Below are positions 25,395 to 38,319 of a stretch of DNA of 64,000 nucleotides, piece by piece; positions within the stretch are counted from its first letter, which is position 1, and every line of letters begins with the position of its first letter. A program made the position numbers and the translations under genes. The stretch is from Filobasidium wieringae. Its lineage: Eukaryota > Basidiomycota > Tremellomycetes > Filobasidiales > Filobasidiaceae. The notes beneath the pieces are model-generated. The model was not told the origin of the DNA and did not search any database. It saw only the letters and a list, made by a program, of their open reading frames with translations. The stretch spans positions 62,001 to 126,000 of the forward strand of contig BCIV01000019.1 of assembly GCA_001600055.1 (NCBI GenBank). The letters are read 5' to 3'.

Positions 25395-28030
25395 TCAGGC
25401 CATGACCGACATTAGTCGTGGCTGATGAGCCGAAGCCAAGTGAGACAAGTAGTATTGATGACCTTGGTAAGGGTACGATCCAGTAGATTCGTTCGACTGG
25501 TTCGACCTGTATCCAGCGTTGTTCCTGCTCCTTCGAGATTGCTCACGACTAGCTTGATAGCTAGCATCGTAAACTCCGAACTGTTGTCCGGCGTTCATGA
25601 TGGGAGGAGGCAAAGACGCAGCAGAAGGAGGCATAGCCTTCCTCCTGGGTACGTGCTCAGCTTCTCCACCGAGTCCGTAAGCATGAGAGCCAAATCCGAG
25701 CGCAGATGAACCATGAACAGGTTGAATGGGACGACTAGTCGAGGCCATACGTCGCATGTCAACAATAGTGTTCAAGGGTGGAAGGACCACCTGTTCAGAG
25801 TTGATGCCAGAAGATCGATAATCGTACCCCATTTGAGTCGCACCGGTAAAGGGCGCTTCACGACGGGAAACGATATCCTCCTCGAAACGCAAAGACGAGA
25901 CGTGCAGAGCTTGACGCATGGCGACAACAGCGACACGAACGGCAAGGCCATCTGCAACGAAAGGGGTAAGACCGTGTTCAATGGTCTGGAGCCAGTTGTC
26001 CCACTCTGCAGTACTGAGAGAGAGGTCAAACTTGATAGGACCCAAGGCGTACAGCTCCAAACGATTGATCTCAGGCAGAGACAGCAAGGTAACGTCAGAC
26101 CTGTTATGATGATTTCAATCAGCATTCTGTCGAAGCGGCACGTCTCAAGACTCAAAACTCACCAAGACTTGTTGGTAAAAGTGTTGTCATCCAACCACTT
26201 GTTACTACAGGCCAATCCCAAAGTAAGAACTCGTTGAGCCGCTTCTTCCCCTCCGCAACCATTGGGGTGGGAAACAGCGCTGGAAAGGATAGCCCTCAAC
26301 ATGATCCCGTCTGCTCCCCCACCCGAATGGATGGCGAGTCTCCTGATGTACCACAAGGCGAGAACGACAGCGGTAGGAGAGAGCAGGGTTTGGCTAAGGG
26401 TGCGGTGAACGAATTCGACGAACGCTTGAGAAGGGTTAGCCATCAGCCCGTAAGGGTTGTGGCAAAGCATGGCAGGAGAAGAGTGACCGGAAACAGGAGA
26501 ACCGACATAAGGGTCCCTAAGCTCACGGAGGGATACCAAGTCGGGCGAGCTAACTGCGCTATAAAGCGGATCGTAAGGACTCTGGTGAGCGGAGTCAGTA
26601 CTGTAACCGTATGCACTATAGTCGGGATAGAGCTGAGTCAAAACAGATCGAGCGGTCATCTGTCCAGTTTTGTCAACGCACTCTGAGCCATAGCTAGCGG
26701 GGGAGACGGTTCCTGTCTCTTGCTTCTCTTCGCCAGGCCTGACGATAGGCTCGAATGGGTTCATACAGAGATCCCAAACGGCGTGTGCCAACCATCCGCT
26801 CAAGGCGACGCCAGAAGCGCCGGGGGCCTCATCTTGGGCGACGGAAGGGGGCGCCTGAGCTTGCTGCTGTAGGTATTGAGCTCGCTCTTGAGCATAGTAG
26901 CCTTCGTAGCCGGATTGACCGTGAGCGAACCGCTGATCCACAGCGTTGATGTGCTCCTGGGTCTGTCCGACAACAGGATCGAAACGCATGGTCTCAGAAC
27001 CGACTGCGCCGAAAGGGTGAGCAGCATGCTGGCTTGCCTTCATGTATTGACGATCACTCTCGTAAAAGTCTCCATGCTGCGGCTGTTGTTGATGGTACGA
27101 CGGGTGTTGAGCGTAGTACATCTCGTTCCCTGGCAACTGTTGCTGCTGCTCCTCGACCTAGGACGTCAATGTTGTCGTAAACGAGTGTGAGTAGAATGGC
27201 GGGACGAGCAGAGAATACCCGTAACCATCCAGCAGCGAAGAGGTGTTCGCAGATTCGAAGCAGACGTTGCAATTTGGCGTTTGTTGGCAAGTATATCAAT
27301 AGAAGTAAGCAACGTATGGGGCATTACGAAGGTCGAAGAGAGAGAAAAAAAAGGAAAGACAAGGTTAGCGTTCTTGAGCCCGGATAACGTGATAAAGGAA
27401 GACAAGGAGAAAGGGGGCTCAGGAAGACGGTCAAACGCGACTCACGAAGCTGGACTTCCTGAGCTCTCTCTGTCCGTCATACTCGTCATCTCCATAAGCG
27501 TAATCATCCTCCATGACGATCTCCTCCTCGGCAAAAGGCTGGAAAGCAGCAGCAGGCTTGAACTCTTCATCAAAAGTGTCCTTTCGCTTGTTGCCGTTGA
27601 TGTCGGCCCAAGTCTTCCAGGAGGCAGCTCCGTGAGTGTTCTGATCGTCCATCAGACCGTCAGTATAGACGTCCAGGTCAACCTCTCTGGCTTGGTCGAG
27701 GTAAGACTTCTCCCTGTGCTGGTCGTAGTAAGGGCTGCTATACCAATCCAACTCGGTGTTGCCAGAAACGTGACGGTGACCGTTCGCCATCATGTTCCCA
27801 GAGTGGTCGAGCGATCGTAGGTTGTCGGAAGAAGAGGAAGAGAGAAGAGCAAGGACTCTATCTTCGTCCGAAACGTAAGGCGCATATGAAGGATAAGGCT
27901 GTTGCTGCTGCTGGTGGTCGACCTGATGGTAGATTGGTTGTTGACCTCCGGGGATGAATGAAGATCTGGCTCTCATATTCGAGTGTTCTTCCTCTCTGTT
28001 CGAGAAGGAACGGGGGTGAGCGAAGACCAT
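25395..28030 (-). CDS. Cyclin-box protein (Pcl/G1-type cyclin)
   Basis: From the ATG at 28030 to the TGA at 25395-25397. Three large exons are supported: 28030 to about 27446, about 27160-26160 and about 26100-25395. The first intron, about 285 nt, is unusually long here and may hide a small exon. The middle of the protein carries a cyclin fold: FVEFVHRTLSQTLLSPTAVVLALWYIRRL, then CSNKWLDDNTFTNKSWSDVTLLSLPEINRLELYAL across an intron. This matches the KFLDDNTYTNKTW-type signature of Pcl-like and G1 cyclins, which activate cyclin-dependent kinases such as Pho85 or Cdc28/Cdk1. Long Gln/Tyr/Ser-rich tails flank the box and are likely disordered. The upstream region is very long (1.6 kb), as is often seen for regulated cyclins. 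Confidence 0.83.
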
Positions 28031-29649
28031 GCGGATAGAAAGGGAGGGAGTAGCGGGTCGAAGAAAAAGAAAAGAACCGAGCGAGATAGATGCGGTCTTT
28101 TCCTTTCTGGGATCCGATGATTTGTTCGACTCGAAGGTTTGAAACGAAAGCGAGGTCTATACCTAGCCTGTGCTTCAGTAGTTTCGAGTGCAGACGATGT
28201 TGACAGATGAAGGCTCCCGGTTTAAAGAGGAAGTCCGAATAAATGTCGATTTTGGTTGTTGTATTGAACTGAAACTCCCGTCTGATTACCAAGCTTCCCG
28301 ATGACGGCTTTCAACTCGAACTCAATTAAGAGCTGTTTGATTGGGGTGACGGGGTAAAGAAGGGTGAAAAAGGTAGAAAAGGGTGATTAATTAGGTGCCG
28401 GTACGACCAGTTAAGGTGTCCGACGTAGGTTGATGGGTTGATAAGGTTCTAAGCAGGAAGGAGGCGGGGTGAATAGAGAAAGGTTTAGGGATCAACAAAG
28501 ACGAATGGGCTGTCTATGCTTCAATCTTGTGACCTGAATTCTTTCTCTGTGTTCCCAAGTGGCGACTGAAGAGCTCGCTACCTGATTTCGACTCTTGATG
28601 CTTTCGCTTCCGTTGGTATGGCTCGGCTCGAAGTGAATCGAGCAAAGGCGATGAAAGGGCCTGACGAAAGGTAGGATTGCGTCGACGTTGCCTGATGACG
28701 ATATGCTCTCGATCTCTGCTGAATCTTGTTCGATTTCGCTCGTTCTTATCTGTCTCGTCCTGAAAGAGGGCGAACGACACGAATGGGCTGAAAAGAACTC
28801 TAGACTGGAGAAGATGTCGCTGACGGGCTAATGACAGACGTCGAACGTTCCTTGCTTTGACGCTGGTCCGTTTCTCTTTTGGGCTTATGAGCCGTTGACT
28901 CTACACTATCGCTAGTGGCAGAAGTCCCGGTCTATAAGAGATGGGGGTGGGTGGGTGTGGTGGTGGTGAGAGAGGGGAGAAAGGGGAAAGAAGGAGACGT
29001 GGAGAAGATCGCCCACCGAATTGAATGACGTCCGTTTTGCTTTTTCGCTTTCCGGCTCCGAAGCGTGATTCAAACGTTCATGACAGACGCGTGGGAAAGT
29101 CATGTTCACAGCTCAACACAAACGTCCAGGCATAACATCAACCGTCGTCTCGTGTATGTAGCTGAGGTGCATGACAATTACTGGCTGAATACCTGCATGT
29201 TCGGATCCCATAGAACCTATCATGAGCCCGAGATTACATGCGTTGTGAGGTCAGAACATGGAGACAAGTCAAGTCGATGGCTTTCGAACTGACTGCGGTA
29301 GCATGGGCGTCGCCTCATCATCAGATCAGATCTTGTACGCGTCGCCTCGTTATCCTGGGTTGTTATGGAATCTGGAATCTCACTCAACCGTACGCGTTCT
29401 TCCTCCTTGCTTTACTTGTCAGTGTAGTTGCTAGCTAGCTATCAGTCATTGAGCCTAGTGATATGGCGTCCCTTCAAAGTGTCAATTGCCGGCGATGTTT
29501 TGAAGGATGAACCACTCTCAGCTAAAAGTCGCTCGCAATAGCTTGTAGCATTGCATATACTTCAACAACGTGAACAGCCTATCCGCATTTGCTGCTTGTC
29601 CAGGATCCATGTACCTACGTTCCACTTGAACATCAAGACAATAATTGGA
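28031..29649. other. Long divergent intergenic region (cyclin / SFI1)
   Basis: No coding frame is supported. An 88-codon minus-strand frame (28780-28514), rich in Arg and Ser, is the best candidate but lacks splice or family support. A strongly purine/G-rich tract occurs at about 28939-28998. The two flanking genes both act in cell-cycle control, so shared regulation through this interval is possible. Confidence 0.45.
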
Positions 29650-32600
29650 ATGATCAATTGGGATCTGATCGAGAGGATAGTGGACGATGTCCCGTCCGGT
29701 AAGATAGGAATGGGAGATCTAGGTGATGCATACGTCCGCGTGTTGCAAAAGAGGTGACTATCAAACTTGGGCTCAATCTATATCTGTGACCGAAGAGCTC
29801 ATTGCAATCACTTTGAAATTTAGTGGCCTGGATCACAACCAAGATGAAGACCACTACCACCTCCTGCTGAAGATACACGAGATGAGAGGTCTTACGCTCC
29901 GTTCACGCTTCGAAACTTATCTCGCAACGCATGGCAAAGATTATGCTGCCTCTTCATTCGTCGAGACGCAAGGGGAAGGCCTTTCTCTAGGAGACAGCAC
30001 GTTTCATATCGGAATCAGTCAAAGACATGGGAATCTGGAAGAAGATCAAACTTTTGAGACAGAGGAGAGTAGTGTACCTGATGAATTTAGGCCGAATAGA
30101 ATGAGATCGACTGATGGAACCGTTCGAGGTGCCCACCACTCGAAAGATTTTGTCGCTGCGAACGAAGCCTCTGTTGGGTCCAAAGCCCGTCCTGTTCTAA
30201 ATGGAGCGCATTGGGTGCGCAATCGTTCTGCTGTTCCCCATGCATATACCCCTTCGCCAAGGGATAGAAGAGCTTTAGTGGAGGTTCCTCCTGCAAAGGC
30301 ACAGATCCTTCATAATCTTCGACCCCATAGCCCAATAGTGCAGAAAACATCAGGATTGCCGCAACCTCCATTCCCGCTAGTAACCGAAGAAGAAGGTCTG
30401 GCACCGTGGGTGATACGGGACGGGCAGCGGCCGGATGATGATGGGGACGATGAGTTGGGTCCCTCTGACATGGAACCGTCAGTCAACCATTACAGAGGTC
30501 AAAAGTCTAGAGCAAACTTAAACGGGATCAGTAAAACTGTCGACCATCGTTCAGGAAATATGAGAGACATCCCTGCAAAAGATCGACGGTTGTCCACCAG
30601 AAGTCCGGTCGCTGGTGGCCATACGAGTGATGGTCTGCCTGCGACTCCCAGGTCATTCTCTTTGTTGGACGAGCCACTACCGAGAGGCACGAGCCGGTTT
30701 CCTGCAATGTCCTTAGCCACTCCTACAATCCTGACGACCCCCCTTGCCACCTCCACACCTCTGCCTTCCAAGACTCTCGACGGATTTTCCTCGATGGATG
30801 AGTCTATAACGATCGCCGGAGAGGAGACTGATCGAGGTAGCAGAACCAGCGTCCCATATACTTACGGAGGGGCCGTTCGGCGAAAGATTGCAACGCGAGG
30901 TCACTTGCAGCCTGTTGATCACAAGATTAACTTGCCTAGATCGACATCACCACAGCTGCCATCTCGCGATCAAGCAGATATTCACCAACTACGAGAATTA
31001 GAGAAAGAGGCGTATGAGATGGATCGTCGATTCGAGCAGTCGGGTGGAGATTTGAAAGGTCTCATGGATGAAGCGCTCGCTTACTGGAAAGCTGGAGTGT
31101 ATGGACGAGTTCTTGAGAAATGGATGAACCAGTATGGATTTGAAAAGGTAACGCGAGACTCGTAGGCTTGTGATGAAGCAACGACTAATCGTAATGTGTC
31201 AGGAATTTATGATCAATACTCTCGATCACTTTCGTCATATCCGGTTAGCCCAAAGTTTCGGTCGTTGGCGAGACTTACGAGCCCGACGAAGCAAAACCGA
31301 AGAAGAAGCAAACCAAGTATACGTTGAAGCTGTACAGACTCGAGTGATCAAAACCTGGTCCAACGCACTTCGTAGACGTCAGAACGACATTGTGTGCGAC
31401 AATATTCAGAAAGAACGGAACTTGTTCATCACACGGACAGTATTCCGGTACTGGAGAAGAAAACGTTCGGAGTTACGCGCAACGCGCTGGAAAAGGGCTA
31501 TGGACGTCAAGGCTAAAGTACTTGAGAAATCCCATGACGAAAGGGTTGCAAGGAACACATTCGAGGTACGTCTCAAGTACCCAAATTGATGCACAGGACG
31601 CCCAGTGAAACGCTTTCTCATAGTCCTGGAAATGCGCCCGCCTCCTACGAGTCGCCTCTTTGCATGATAGCCAGACTGTCCTGCGTCGAGCTTTAACAAG
31701 CTGGCAGATGACATGTCGGAAATCAACCGAAGCGCACCAATTGGAAAGCGCATTAATGCGGAAATTGAAACAAGACCGTTCAAGAAGAGCTCTGATCATA
31801 TGGATGGAGGCGGCATCTCTTCAAATCACCGGCAAGGATTTTGCGGCACAAGTCGATAGGCGAGTTGCGGCCGACGCGGTAAACGTCTGGAAGTCGCGCT
31901 TGTGAGATGCGACAATACCGTTCTTTAGAAGGGTATCATGTTGACTTGTCGGCGTTCTGACAGACAATGGCAACAAACAGCTGATCGGCTTGACAGAGAA
32001 CGGCTTCTAAGGTTTTATCTGAACCGATGGTCAAGTAAATTTGCTTACATCAAGGTAGGTCTGTGGTCCGATCGGTGTCCAAGCGATGCGAATCCTTACA
32101 GCCAGTCAAAAATACAGACACTTTCACGGCGAGCTTATAGCTTATCCGTCGAACGAGATGCTACTTGTATGCGGCTCGCCCTGGATACATGGTTGATTGC
32201 CCATCAAGGGATTGTCTTATCGGCCAACAGGCGACGAACGGAAATGTCCTCGGCCTTCAATATCTGGCTGGCTCAGTATCGTCGGATACAGAAGATGCAA
32301 GGTGAGTAATGTTGATTGTATTCCCAACTACATCATATCTAATCTATCACTGCCCAGTCGATGCCAGCGTGCTATCTGATCGACAGGAAGTGCATTGCGC
32401 TCACAGTGCTCTGTTGATCTGGAAAACCAAAATGGTGGATTATCAGCGATTACAAGACATGGCATACACAGAGGATCATTGCCGACTCCTGAAGCAAGCA
32501 CTAGGCAACTGGAAAACCAAAATTGCTAGATCCAACCGGTTGAGGGAAGCTGCTAGGTTGACGGACACCTTCTTCAGGTTGCGTGCAACCTTCCGCATAT

Positions 32601-34070
32601 GGCAGAGTGCCATACAATTGAAAAAACAAGAGGACTGGATCTTGCAAAAGTCAAAGAAAGACTCGCGTGTGTGCTTTGAATGTAAGTGATCGATACAATA
32701 AATACTCATCAACATACAAACTCATACTATGTATACAGACTGGCTTGGCTCGGCTCGTCGACAACGATTGTTGCGCAAGAAGAGTAGAACGCTGATACGA
32801 TCTCAGAAAAAGGTAAAGATCCCGACGCATTCGTCGGAAAGTTGGAAAGAAAATCTAGATTGACAATCTCCCCCTCCATCACTTTCAGCGATTCGAACAG
32901 AGACTTCTTGACCAATGGCTAGCTCGAACTGTAGCTGTCAAGGACGCCGAATTACGTGCATCCGAGGGTTATGAGAAGAGCTTACTCAAGTAGGTATATG
33001 TTGTTCGGTCAAGCAGATTCGAGATACTCAATCCAAAGGACTTACAGAGAGGCTTTCTCGAGGTGGACCAAGTCGACCATCAAACAAGGAGAAATGCTGA
33101 GCTTGATGCAAAGCTTCCGAGACGTACGAGATCAAGGTAAGATAATGTATCGCCCTGATCGAATCATTGGAGTTCTGATATCTGCTTCATAGACGCTCTT
33201 CGTCGTTTGATACATGGGTGGCACCAAGCTGCAAGGAACAGTGCTGTTCAGAAACGCTGTCTCGCAACAATGACGGCTGTGGTTCAGGAAAACAGGATGA
33301 GGAAGGCTTTTGGTCAATGGAGATATCGCTCACGAGCACTGATCCTGGAGCCCATAGTCAGTGAGCTAAGGGCTTCATGGGTTCAAAGCGTGGGCTGACA
33401 TATTTCAAACAATTAGGTAGGGGAATTCGTGATACGAGTTGACGACGCTCTAGCTTTTGCAGCACTGCAGACCTGGAAAGTTCGGAGCACGGTACGATTG
33501 ATAGCATTGCTGATCCTGATGATGCAACTGACGTGTGCGAATTTATCACTCTTAGCGTTTGCCTGCTATCCAATTCAATGCACAGGTCCTTCGCAAGCAG
33601 GCTTGGGACAAATGGAGACGTGCTTTACCTAAGGCAGTCGAGTTGAGGAAGACCGCTGAGAGAGACGACCTAAAATTGTGCTGTAAGTCTGCTGCTAAAG
33701 TATAAAAGGTTTCGGAAGGGATATAGTCTAAGATTGTTCCTCGCTCTTATAGCGGATATGCTCCAACGTTGGAAATCTGCTTATCGAGCGAAGATCGCCA
33801 GACGGACTGCAGCGTATGGATCTCGTCTCTCGATGCGCAATTGGCTTCAGAAACTGACTCATCCCAACTTTTCGCTCGCACAGAAGAAGTCGGGGCAGTG
33901 CGATCCGATTGCGAGCAATAATACCTGCAGATCACAAATCCCGGCCGTTGTTTGACCTCAAATTTGGTGCAGGCTCCGAAGGCGATGTCACTGCGGCGAG
34001 CGACCTTCTGCGAGAAGTTCCAGTTACGAGGAAAACTGGGCGGAGAAGATCCTTGTATCGATTCGATTGA
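29650..34070 (+). CDS. SFI1: Sfi1-family spindle pole body / centrin-binding protein
   Basis: Sfi1 forms the half-bridge filament of the spindle pole body and binds centrin along a chain of repeats. The start at 29650 (MINWDLIERIVDDVPSG) is joined over an intron at 29699-29753 to a long exon with a disordered Ser/Pro-rich part. From about 31100 to 33800 the exons encode many repeats with the pattern hydrophobic-x-x-W near a basic helix: ALRRRQ, VFRYWRRKR, ALTSWQMT, ALIIWMEAA, AVNVWKSRL, FYLNRWSSK, ALDTWLIA, AFNIWLAQYRR, ALLIWKTKM, ALGNWKTKI, AFRIWQSA and more. Spacing is about 30 residues, the Sfi1 signature. I place the stop at the TGA at 34068-34070 after a Cdk-type basic tail. Exon edges after 33400 are approximate and a longer tail is possible. 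Confidence 0.86.
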
Positions 34071-34736
34071 TTTACAGTCGTGATTCATGAATCGACCATA
34101 GAGAATCGCAGAGAGGCCAATGATGTGAATATCGCAAGCACGACATCCAAGTCCGGCATGAATATAGGGGCCGAGCATATCTTATCGTCGCTAGTCGTCG
34201 GACAATTACTTCTGTCGGAAGCAAACACAATTTTGACGGGTTGTTCGCCGAGAATTCGTCATGCTATCCTGCTCTACGAGAGTTATATTTGGTCATGAGG
34301 CCGCATGGTCTGGTCGGCACAGCTCGAGACATTCAGACAAAAAGCACCCAAGCAATTGTTGATGATGACGGGGCGCTTGAGCTCAGATAACGCTCCACTC
34401 CGTAGGATATGCGCCGCGGGATGGCTGAAGCGTTTCAGGTACCAAAGGTCCTCGGTCAATACGCGCCAGATGCGGAAGCGAAAAAGCCCGAGCTAAGGGT
34501 CTAGCTCGTGATCACAGTGAACGATATTGGGTTTATCGATTCGGCTTCATGTGGTCGCCAATTACCAAGCGATGGTGCCGGACGGAGAGTACGCCAAGGA
34601 AGAGGTAGGTACCTGGCAAGTCACTCTGCCGAGTGCGTATATAAGGCAGTATCTTCGGACAGATGTGTTGCATGTAAACTCTTGCCGGTGGACTGCATAT
34701 CTAAAACTCGATCACCAATAATCTCCTATATATAAG
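34071..34736. other. Intergenic or 3' region after SFI1
   Basis: Open frames of 60-75 codons in three phases overlap here. None shows a family feature, although extra SFI1 C-terminal exons cannot be excluded. A TATATATAA stretch lies just before the start of the MARVEL gene. Confidence 0.4.
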
Positions 34737-35644
34737 ATGGGGAAAATAATCGCTACCAGACTCATTGGATCTGCTGCACTGGTTATCTGTGGTGCGGTCG
34801 TCCTTGGGATTTCTGCTTATGTGGAGACCAATGTCAGTTCTTTTGTGTACGGTAATCTTGCTTGCGACAAGTTAATAGAAGCGACCTCTGATATCTCTAG
34901 GTTCGGACCCTTGGCGTCTCGACCGCTTACTATACTTTCGATGCCTTCATCGGTGCCTTCACAATCTTTGTCGAATTGATATTGGGAGTAGTACGATACT
35001 GGGCACCATCCTCCAAGTTCGCTTCGATTGCAGCGGAGATGGGCGCCAATTTCTTGCTCTGGATCTTCTGGTTGGGTAGGTCGGCTCGTTTGATATCTGT
35101 TGTCCTTGCGTCTCACTAAAATTGATCGTCTGCTCAACAGCTGCCGGTATCGCCACCACTAAATACACGCAAGAAGATCGTTCAATTTGCAAGAATCTCA
35201 ACGACCTAGACAATGTTCCCGAACTGGATGACTTTGAGCAGGCTCTTCTCAGTACGCGAGCGCCTTGTCTCTTTTTAATCAACACGCGCGCTGAGATTTA
35301 GGATGATCCCGATCACAGGCCTTATTAAGAAGGCATTTAAGAAAGCTTGCAGGGATCTCAAAGCTGAACTAGCTTTCATTTGGATCGCCTTCGCCGTGAC
35401 AACTGCACTTGCCTTGTACTTCTTTGTTCTGGGAAACCGCAAGCACAAGCGTATCGGTCGTCAGGTAGGTAGCACGCGTCTACCAAAGAATCCGTAACTA
35501 ACAGACTGTTTGAATATCCAGGCTTGGTCTACTCCACTCGTAAACTACGATCGCCCGGCTACCGATCCCTTCTCTGACCCCGCTGGAAATGCCCCTGCCT
35601 TCGGCGTCGGAATGGTAGACGAGGAAGATCCCGACAGGAAATGA
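34737..35644 (+). CDS. MARVEL-domain membrane protein
   Basis: Five exons give about 210 residues with four membrane spans, the MARVEL topology: the N-terminal span (IGSAALVICGAVVLGISAYV), a second at AYYTFDAFIGAFTIFVELILGVV, a third at MGANFLLWIFWLAAGIATT and a fourth at AFIWIAFAVTTALALYFFVLG. The loop between spans 3 and 4 is acidic. The C-terminal tail is cytosolic and charged, ending in PDRK. Fungal MARVEL proteins such as Nce102 and Fhn1 organise plasma-membrane eisosome domains and respond to sphingolipid state; the same role here is inferred from the fold. The first donor is best read as gtgtac after NVSSF, because that keeps phase with VRTLGVST. The ends are clear: ATG at 34737 and TGA at 35642-35644. 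Confidence 0.82.
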
Positions 35645-35966
35645 AAAACGAACAAGCATCAACTTGTCAAATATCGGGAAGGAATGTGCCAGAACAGGAA
35701 ATAGTTAGGAAATGAATGACATGCTTTTATGTATCGAACAAATGCGTCTGCAAAAGATATAATGATTAGGCTGGTATCCAGTTGCTGAAGTGGGCTCGAC
35801 ATTGTGTTGTATGTGACTTTTCGACGCTTTGTTCCCGACAGTATACAGATGGACAAGTGTCCTTGCTACAGCTAGAATGTCAGGAATCAATATCGTGAGC
35901 ACTGCATGGTGTCATCCGGTGGTTAGTAATATTGGTGCGCACCAATAGCATTTTCTGCGTGCGAGA
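35645..35966. other. Short convergent intergenic region
   Basis: Lies between the 3' ends of the MARVEL gene (plus) and the PAQR gene (minus). No gene is seen. A GGTGCGCACC palindrome occurs at 35934-35943. Confidence 0.5.
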
Positions 35967-37287
35967 TCAAATTCCTGCCATATCCCGTATCCCGCGATAG
36001 TGCAGATAGCTGCCAGCAAGAACAAAACAATGAAATATCTGGTGCGAAGAACCGATCATATCGAAAGTTCCCGGAGAGATCTTCTCTGGAAATCGAGCAG
36101 CGTACAAGACCGCTCCAAAGATGTAACTATAAAGCAAGATTAGGCCTTATGTCAATCGATTGAATCTAGTTCTACGTACCAAGCTCCTCCGCCGGCGATC
36201 CAACCTACACCGGCTTCAGCCCTGGCGACGGTCAACCCTTTGCTTAGAATTACGTGTGCCACAGGAAAGACAGCCGACATTCCGAGCGCGATAAACGTCA
36301 TGGTTCTTTGCCAGATCTGGGCTGAGCTGTTCCGTCCTGGAGACAAAACGGTCTGTACCGGGAATAGAGGATTGCTGAGTCCAACTCGCTAACTCATATT
36401 ACAAACTTACGTAGGCGGACATCATTCCCAAAATGGTGACTGTCGAGACATAGAACACCTGCAGTACTACCTGGCCTTGAAAGCCTGTAGCACGACATCA
36501 ACCAACTTGTACGGTCTTCGTTTCTTCAGGGCGTACCGTAATAGAGGCATGGCCAGAAAGATCCGACTATGAGCACCACAATCCCGATCTGAATCAAGTA
36601 TCAGACAGTCGCCATGTGATGAATCTCGTCTCAACTTACATAATCCCCTCGATGAGCGCTATCACACCGCTCTCTACTAGTACACTGAACGGTATGAAAC
36701 CAAGAACTGAGACTGAGACAGGTTACTGCTGCTATCAAGAAGATGGTAACAGCTAGCGTATCAATCATACTATGGGTGTGTTCTTCTAATGCAAAGAACG
36801 ACGGGAATAGACTAGATAGCCATGGAAGATTTCTCATCTGTTTAGAGAAACTCTCATGGTGTGTCGAAAAGTGCAGAGGAATGAGAAGTAAGTAGAATAA
36901 GGCACCAATGGAGTGGCTGTGAATGTTGACTATCCATAGAAAATGGCCGTTCTGAGTTTGGTCTCGAGATGCACCGGACAAAGCACTGACCTGTTTCGTT
37001 GTGCCAATCTGTCGCTCAATTAGCAAACGCAAACAGTCCAGTTGAAGGAGTGTCTTACAAGCAAAAGTACTGTTGAGCGCACTTCCAACGTTTTTCATCC
37101 TCCGTCGATATCCCGTTCTGATGTACCTATTGTCCGTCTGCCATGGTATGTCTATCAAGGATTGTTCGTATGTCAACGTGCGTCTGGAGGGATCGGCTGT
37201 GTTTGGCTTTCTGGCTCGAGCGTGTGTCACAGGATCTGTAGGAGCAGAAGTTGGACGCTGCCTGATCCCTAATTCTGAGGAAGACAT
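35967..37287 (-). CDS. PAQR / haemolysin III-family seven-span receptor (Izh-like)
   Basis: Adiponectin-receptor-like membrane protein. Fungal Izh members affect zinc and sterol homeostasis, and the family includes zinc-dependent ceramidase-like hydrolases. The N-terminal cytosolic part carries the family's IRTGYR motif, then NIHSH before span 1. The zinc-site residues are visible: S-x3-H in SSWFHT, the conserved Asp in GDYVGI, and H-x3-H in SSHQIFHCF near the C-terminus. The last exon ends RDMAGI before the TGA at 35967-35969. Five to seven short introns are needed. I use the ATG at 37287 (MSSSEL); an upstream in-frame ATG at 37326 would add 13 residues. The start lies 278 bases from that of divergent ERV1. 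Confidence 0.87.
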
Positions 37288-37565
37288 GGGTATATATCGT
37301 CTTTCGTAGCCACGTACAGAAATCACAGGGAGCGATGTTCCATGACATGTGTATTCTCATCGTCCGAAATGCGTTCAGTCCTTTCACGGATGCTTAAATC
37401 TATGCATAACAAGACCGGAAGCATATATGCGATTGATTGATAATCAAACCAAAGATGGTGAAGGAGCTAACCTGACAACATGCAACATGCAACATGACAA
37501 TGTCATGATTACATGGATTCCGTCACAAAAATCATCCATTTACCCACTCGGTCTCTTCCCATGCC

Positions 37566-38216
37566 ATGCTAGAGAACTCAGCTCCTAGCCCCTCTTCTTT
37601 CCCTGTCTCTTCGTCTACGGACACCTCCGCCTTCAAGCGTAAATTGCCTCCCGGGATCGTACTCGACGAAAATGGTAAACCTTGCAAAGTCTGTAACAGT
37701 TGGCAGACATGGGCCAAAGCCACCAAAAAGACAACAAAGAGAGCAGAGTCTACCTCAAAGGAGAAGGACGAGACATCCTCGGCTGCTTCACTCTTTTCTG
37801 GAGGTTTGGGAGCAGCAGCAGTACCCTCAGAGTCCAAAAACGCCTCTGAATCTAAGGACGTCTCCGCTCGCCCCAGCGATTGTCCTCCGGATGTCAACGC
37901 ACTCGGACGTTCAACATGGACATTTCTTCATACGACCGCCGCTTATTACCCTGTACAAGCCACTCCCACGCAGCAAACCTCGATGCGATCCCTCTTGCAA
38001 TCAGTCGGGATGTTCTATCCTTGCACATATTGCGCTGGAGATTTTCGGGAACGGATGAAAGCGGTCGAGCCGGATGTCACGGGACGAGCAGGACTTAGTA
38101 GATGGCTTTGCGAAAGGCATAACGAAGTCAATCAGAAACTTGGAAAAGACGATTTTAGCTGCGACAAGGTCGATGAGCGATGGAAGGATGGGCCACCGGA
38201 TGGCCGATGCGATTGA
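37566..38216 (+). CDS. ERV1: FAD-linked sulfhydryl oxidase Erv1/ALR
   Basis: Erv1 works in the mitochondrial intermembrane space. It reoxidises Mia40 during oxidative protein import and passes electrons to cytochrome c. The single-exon frame encodes 216 residues. The N-terminal shuttle pair is CKVC in GKPCKVC. A Ser/Lys-rich linker follows. The FAD domain begins LGRSTWTFLHTTAAYYP and has the active-site CxxC in FYPCTYC. HNEVNQKLGK is the flavin-binding motif, and the structural Cys in FSC precedes RWKDG. All functional cysteines are present. There is no cleavable presequence, as expected for Erv1. It is intronless in a genome where most genes have many introns. It is convergent with a J-protein gene 103 bases away. 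Confidence 0.95.
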   Translation: MLENSAPSPSSFPVSSSTDTSAFKRKLPPGIVLDENGKPCKVCNSWQTWAKATKKTTKRAESTSKEKDETSSAASLFSGGLGAAAVPSESKNASESKDVSARPSDCPPDVNALGRSTWTFLHTTAAYYPVQATPTQQTSMRSLLQSVGMFYPCTYCAGDFRERMKAVEPDVTGRAGLSRWLCERHNEVNQKLGKDDFSCDKVDERWKDGPPDGRCD

Positions 38217-38319
38217 CCTGTCATGTCGCTCGTTACATTATCCAACAATGCATAATCACCTCTCATCAGCAAGCGTCGTTCTACATGCTGTACAACCTGT
38301 ATACCACTTGACATTTCCT

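Noticed and set aside
26234..27820. Plus-strand open frames opposite the cyclin-box gene
   Set aside because: Arg-rich shadows of the minus-strand coding sequence without features of their own.
28939..28998. G-quadruplex candidate in the purine-rich tract
   Set aside because: Only three close runs of three or more Gs occur before a long gap, so the usual four-run pattern is not met.
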